From Bacteroidota bacterium (lineage in GTDB: Bacteria > Bacteroidota > Bacteroidia > B-17B0 > Aurantibacillaceae), in contig JAUXSA010000145.1 in assembly GCA_030681615.1 (NCBI GenBank), positions 1 to 64,000 on the forward strand: a stretch of 64,000 bases of DNA. The letters are read 5' to 3'. The notes beneath the pieces were generated by a model, which ran no database searches, was not told where the DNA came from, and was given only the letters and a program-made list of their open reading frames with translations. Position numbers and translations under genes: made by a program. Of the stretch, positions 61,482 through 64,000 are shown piece after piece. Each line of letters starts with the position of its first letter. Position 1 is the stretch's first letter.

Positions 61482-64000
61482 TGCAAAACGAAACCCTCTT
61501 TGCAGATGTTATTGTTCCTTTAGGTGTGCCAAATAAATACACTTACAGGGTTCCTAAAGAATTAAATACATCTACAAAAATTGGTAAAAGGGTTTTAATT
61601 CAGTTTGGTAAAACAAAAATTTACACAGGCATTATTTATAAGATCCACACTGTTGCGCCAACACAATACCAGGCAAAATATATTGACACTATTTTAGATG
61701 ATCATCCCATCGTAAATGAAACGCAATTAAAATTCTGGGACTGGATAGCTTTTTATTACTGCGCCAATCCCGGCGATGTAATGAATGCCGCTTTGCCGTC
61801 GGGACTAAAACTTAGTAGCACCTCGCACATACAAATAAACCCTGAGTTTAATTTTGAAGAAATTGAACATGCTTATTTTTCGGAGAAAGAACATTTACTG
61901 ATAGACACTTTGCATGCGAGTCCAAACTTAAGTTTTGACGACGTAGCAAAATTATTAAAACAAAAATCTGCACAAGGGATCATTAATGCATTGATCAAAA
62001 AAAATGCAATTATCGTTTACGAAGATGTAAAAGATAAATACAAACCAAAACTACAATCCTTTATCCGCTTAAACGAAAACTATAAAAGTGATGCTGTTTT
62101 AAGGGAAACTTTAGATCAACTCGAAAAGAAAGCATTTAAACAAGCAGAAGCTCTACTTTGCTTTTTACAATTACAAAAAAATAAAGAGAGCAGTCTAAAT
62201 GGTTGGATAAAGAAATCTGAATTGCTTAAAAAGGTTGAAGCCGCTGCTATTACAGCCCTGGTAAAAAAAGATGTTTTTACCGAAGAACAATTTGAAGTTG
62301 GAAGATTATTATTCGAAAAAAGTAATTCTGTCATAAAAGCTTTAAGCAAACAACAACAAACTGCTTACGAAAAAACAAAAGCAGGTTTTAAAGAAAATAA
62401 GCCGGTGCTTTTACACGGTGTTACCGGAAGTGGAAAAACAGAGATCTATATTCAACTTATAAAAGATACTTTAAAAGAAGACAAACAGGTGCTGTTCTTA
62501 ATTCCTGAAATTGCTTTAACTACACAATTAATTACACGTTTACGTGCCGTGTTTGGAGAGATTGTTGGCGTTTACCATTCGAGGTTTAGCGAGAATGAGC
62601 GCGTGGAGATATGGAATAACATATTGCTAGGATCAAAAGATAAAGGACTCAGGACGCAAGACCAATCTGTCGAGGAACAAGAAACTTCAAACCAGAAACA
62701 ATATAAGATCATATTAGGCGCACGTTCTTGTTTATTTTTACCTTTTAATAATTTAGGTTTAGTTATTGTTGATGAAGAACACGACAGCTCTTTTAAGCAA
62801 CACGATCCTTCTCCACGTTACCACGCAAGGGATAGTGCATTATATTTAGCAACATTACACAAAGCATCTGTACTATTAGGAAGCGCTACACCTTCGGTAG
62901 AGAGTTATTATAATTGCGAACAATCAAAATACTCTTTGGTTGAATTAAATAATCAATACGTAGAAAGTGGCGGCACCAATATTGAAGTTTGCGACATCAA
63001 TTTTTTTGAGAAGTCGAATCAAATGAAAGCTTGTTTAACCCCTCCTTTATTTAAAGCTATTGAAAATGCTCTCGGTAAAAAACAACAGGTAATTTTATTC
63101 CAGAACCGTAGGGGATTTGCTCCGTATACAGAGTGTAAACAATGTGGTCACGTACCGCACTGCGTGCAATGCGATGTATCATTGATCTATCATAAACACC
63201 AACAAAAATTGGTTTGTCATTATTGCGGTTATTCTATTGCCCCACCAAAAACCTGCTCTGCCTGCGGAAGCAATAACCTTATTTATAAAGGAATGGGTAC
63301 CGAAAAAATTGAGGAGGATATTGAAGTGCTGTTTCCAAAAGCAAAAATTGCACGTATGGACCTTGACAGCACCCGTAGCAAATATGCCTACAAACAAATA
63401 ATTGATGATTTTGAAAGCGGCAATATTGATATTCTTATTGGCACGCAAATGGTAACCAAAGGACTTGATTTTAATAATGTAAACGTAGTTGGTGTTTTAA
63501 ATGCCGACTCTATTTTAAATTTTCCCGATTTCCGGTCTTTTGAAAAAGCTTTTCAGTTAATTACACAGGTGAAAGGCCGCGCTGGCAGAAGCTCTGACAA
63601 GGGCAAAGTATTTATTCAAACAACACAACCGCAACATCATGTTATCAATTATATCTCTGAAAATAAAATAAAGAATTTTTTAGCCGATACTTTAGCAGAA
63701 AGACAACAATATAATTATCCACCCTTCTCGCGTTTATTCGAAATAAATATCGTCTCTAAAGATGTGAACGAAGTAAATCATTTAGCCAATGAGTTATTTA
63801 TGTTATTAAAGCCAACCTTTAACGAAAATTTATTAGGACCGGAATTTCCTTTGATATCAAGGATCAAGAACCAATATTACAAACGCATTTTAATTAAAAC
63901 TTCTAAAAAAGAAACTGCGCTTTCAACAAGACAGATTATTTACACTGCTTTAAATAATTTACAGGATAATTTTAAGGATTGGCGCTACAAAGTAGCTATT
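61481..64000 (+). CDS. priA: Primosomal protein N' (PriA helicase), C-terminus beyond window
   Basis: The frame opens at an ATG at 61481 and is still open at the right edge (840 codons). The N-terminal DNA-binding domain (ADVIVPLGVPNKYTYRVP) is followed by the helicase core: Walker A GVTGSGKTEIYI, VDEEHDSSFKQ (motif II) and ASVLLGSATPSVES. The zinc-binding module CKQCGHVPHCVQC...CHYC...CSAC and motifs V-VI (IGTQMVTKGLDF, QVKGRAGRS) follow. It restarts stalled replication forks. An insert of about 22 residues lies between IWNNILLGSK and YKIILGARS (DNA 62632-62700). Confidence 0.96.
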   Translation, partial: MQNETLFADVIVPLGVPNKYTYRVPKELNTSTKIGKRVLIQFGKTKIYTGIIYKIHTVAPTQYQAKYIDTILDDHPIVNETQLKFWDWIAFYYCANPGDVMNAALPSGLKLSSTSHIQINPEFNFEEIEHAYFSEKEHLLIDTLHASPNLSFDDVAKLLKQKSAQGIINALIKKNAIIVYEDVKDKYKPKLQSFIRLNENYKSDAVLRETLDQLEKKAFKQAEALLCFLQLQKNKESSLNGWIKKSELLKKVEAAAITALVKKDVFTEEQFEVGRLLFEKSNSVIKALSKQQQTAYEKTKAGFKENKPVLLHGVTGSGKTEIYIQLIKDTLKEDKQVLFLIPEIALTTQLITRLRAVFGEIVGVYHSRFSENERVEIWNNILLGSKDKGLRTQDQSVEEQETSNQKQYKIILGARSCLFLPFNNLGLVIVDEEHDSSFKQHDPSPRYHARDSALYLATLHKASVLLGSATPSVESYYNCEQSKYSLVELNNQYVESGGTNIEVCDINFFEKSNQMKACLTPPLFKAIENALGKKQQVILFQNRRGFAPYTECKQCGHVPHCVQCDVSLIYHKHQQKLVCHYCGYSIAPPKTCSACGSNNLIYKGMGTEKIEEDIEVLFPKAKIARMDLDSTRSKYAYKQIIDDFESGNIDILIGTQMVTKGLDFNNVNVVGVLNADSILNFPDFRSFEKAFQLITQVKGRAGRSSDKGKVFIQTTQPQHHVINYISENKIKNFLADTLAERQQYNYPPFSRLFEINIVSKDVNEVNHLANELFMLLKPTFNENLLGPEFPLISRIKNQYYKRILIKTSKKETALSTRQIIYTALNNLQDNFKDWRYKVAI

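Overview
The window is a low-GC bacterial chromosome segment from a member of Bacteroidota. Supporting signs are two secreted proteins with type IX secretion (T9SS) C-terminal sorting domains, two TonB-dependent receptors with carboxypeptidase-like N-terminal domains, a eukaryotic-type citrate synthase, and many TAnnTTTG -7 promoter elements placed a few bases before start codons. Heme A synthase implies an aa3-type terminal oxidase and aerobic growth. I cannot name a genus. No rRNA, tRNA, CRISPR array, transposase, integrase or prophage gene was seen. About 58 protein genes are supported.

Layout. 1-3611 (minus): six-gene membrane-protein operon led by an integral membrane protein and a winged-helix regulator. 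3851-6371 (plus): an arginase-fold protein with lost metal ligands and a soluble GAF histidine kinase. 6438-7934: amino acid permease. 8176-11261 (plus): metal locus with an HYC_CC_PP-type small protein lacking a normal start codon, an exported HMA protein and a TonB receptor. 11401-15756 (minus): DUF6629 protein, site-2 protease, heme A synthase, beta-helix lipoprotein. 16350-18782: T9SS cargo protein. 18932-22352 (plus): enolase, citrate synthase, small lipoprotein. 22378-23880: two unknown plus-strand ORFs, with a long attC-like hairpin between them and a shorter related end after the second, inserted before uvrA. 23888-31917 (minus): uvrA, small membrane proteins, a pirin/FMN-reductase/YceI/pirin redox cluster, a Crp-type regulator and a DUF922 protein without its metal motif.

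31990-41640: pseudouridine synthase, a second T9SS cargo protein, small enzymes, an outer-membrane barrel and a heme-type TonB receptor. 41807-44916 (minus): ECF sigma factor, a single-span protein joining a cytoplasmic N-terminus to a predicted outer-membrane barrel, and a PKD lipoprotein. 45094-47066: accD and class I aldolase. 47246-52404 (minus): a SiaABC-like partner-switching module (propeller-coupled PP2C phosphatase, SiaB-like kinase, SiaC-like target with Thr68) with a lipoprotein gene inside it. 52454-55481: asparagine synthetase and a glycosyltransferase. 55556-57136: prfC. 57320-61481: PorE-like cell-envelope protein, methyltransferase, ZIP transporter. 61481-64000: priA, cut by the window edge.

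Several different long imperfect palindromes occupy intergenic spaces (3669, 5039, 8019, 11265, 15895, 20231, 30674, 34766, 35209, 55463). The strongest candidates for undescribed biology are the cassette-like pair at 22378-23880, the SiaABC module with its lipoprotein, and the sigma factor/bitopic barrel operon.
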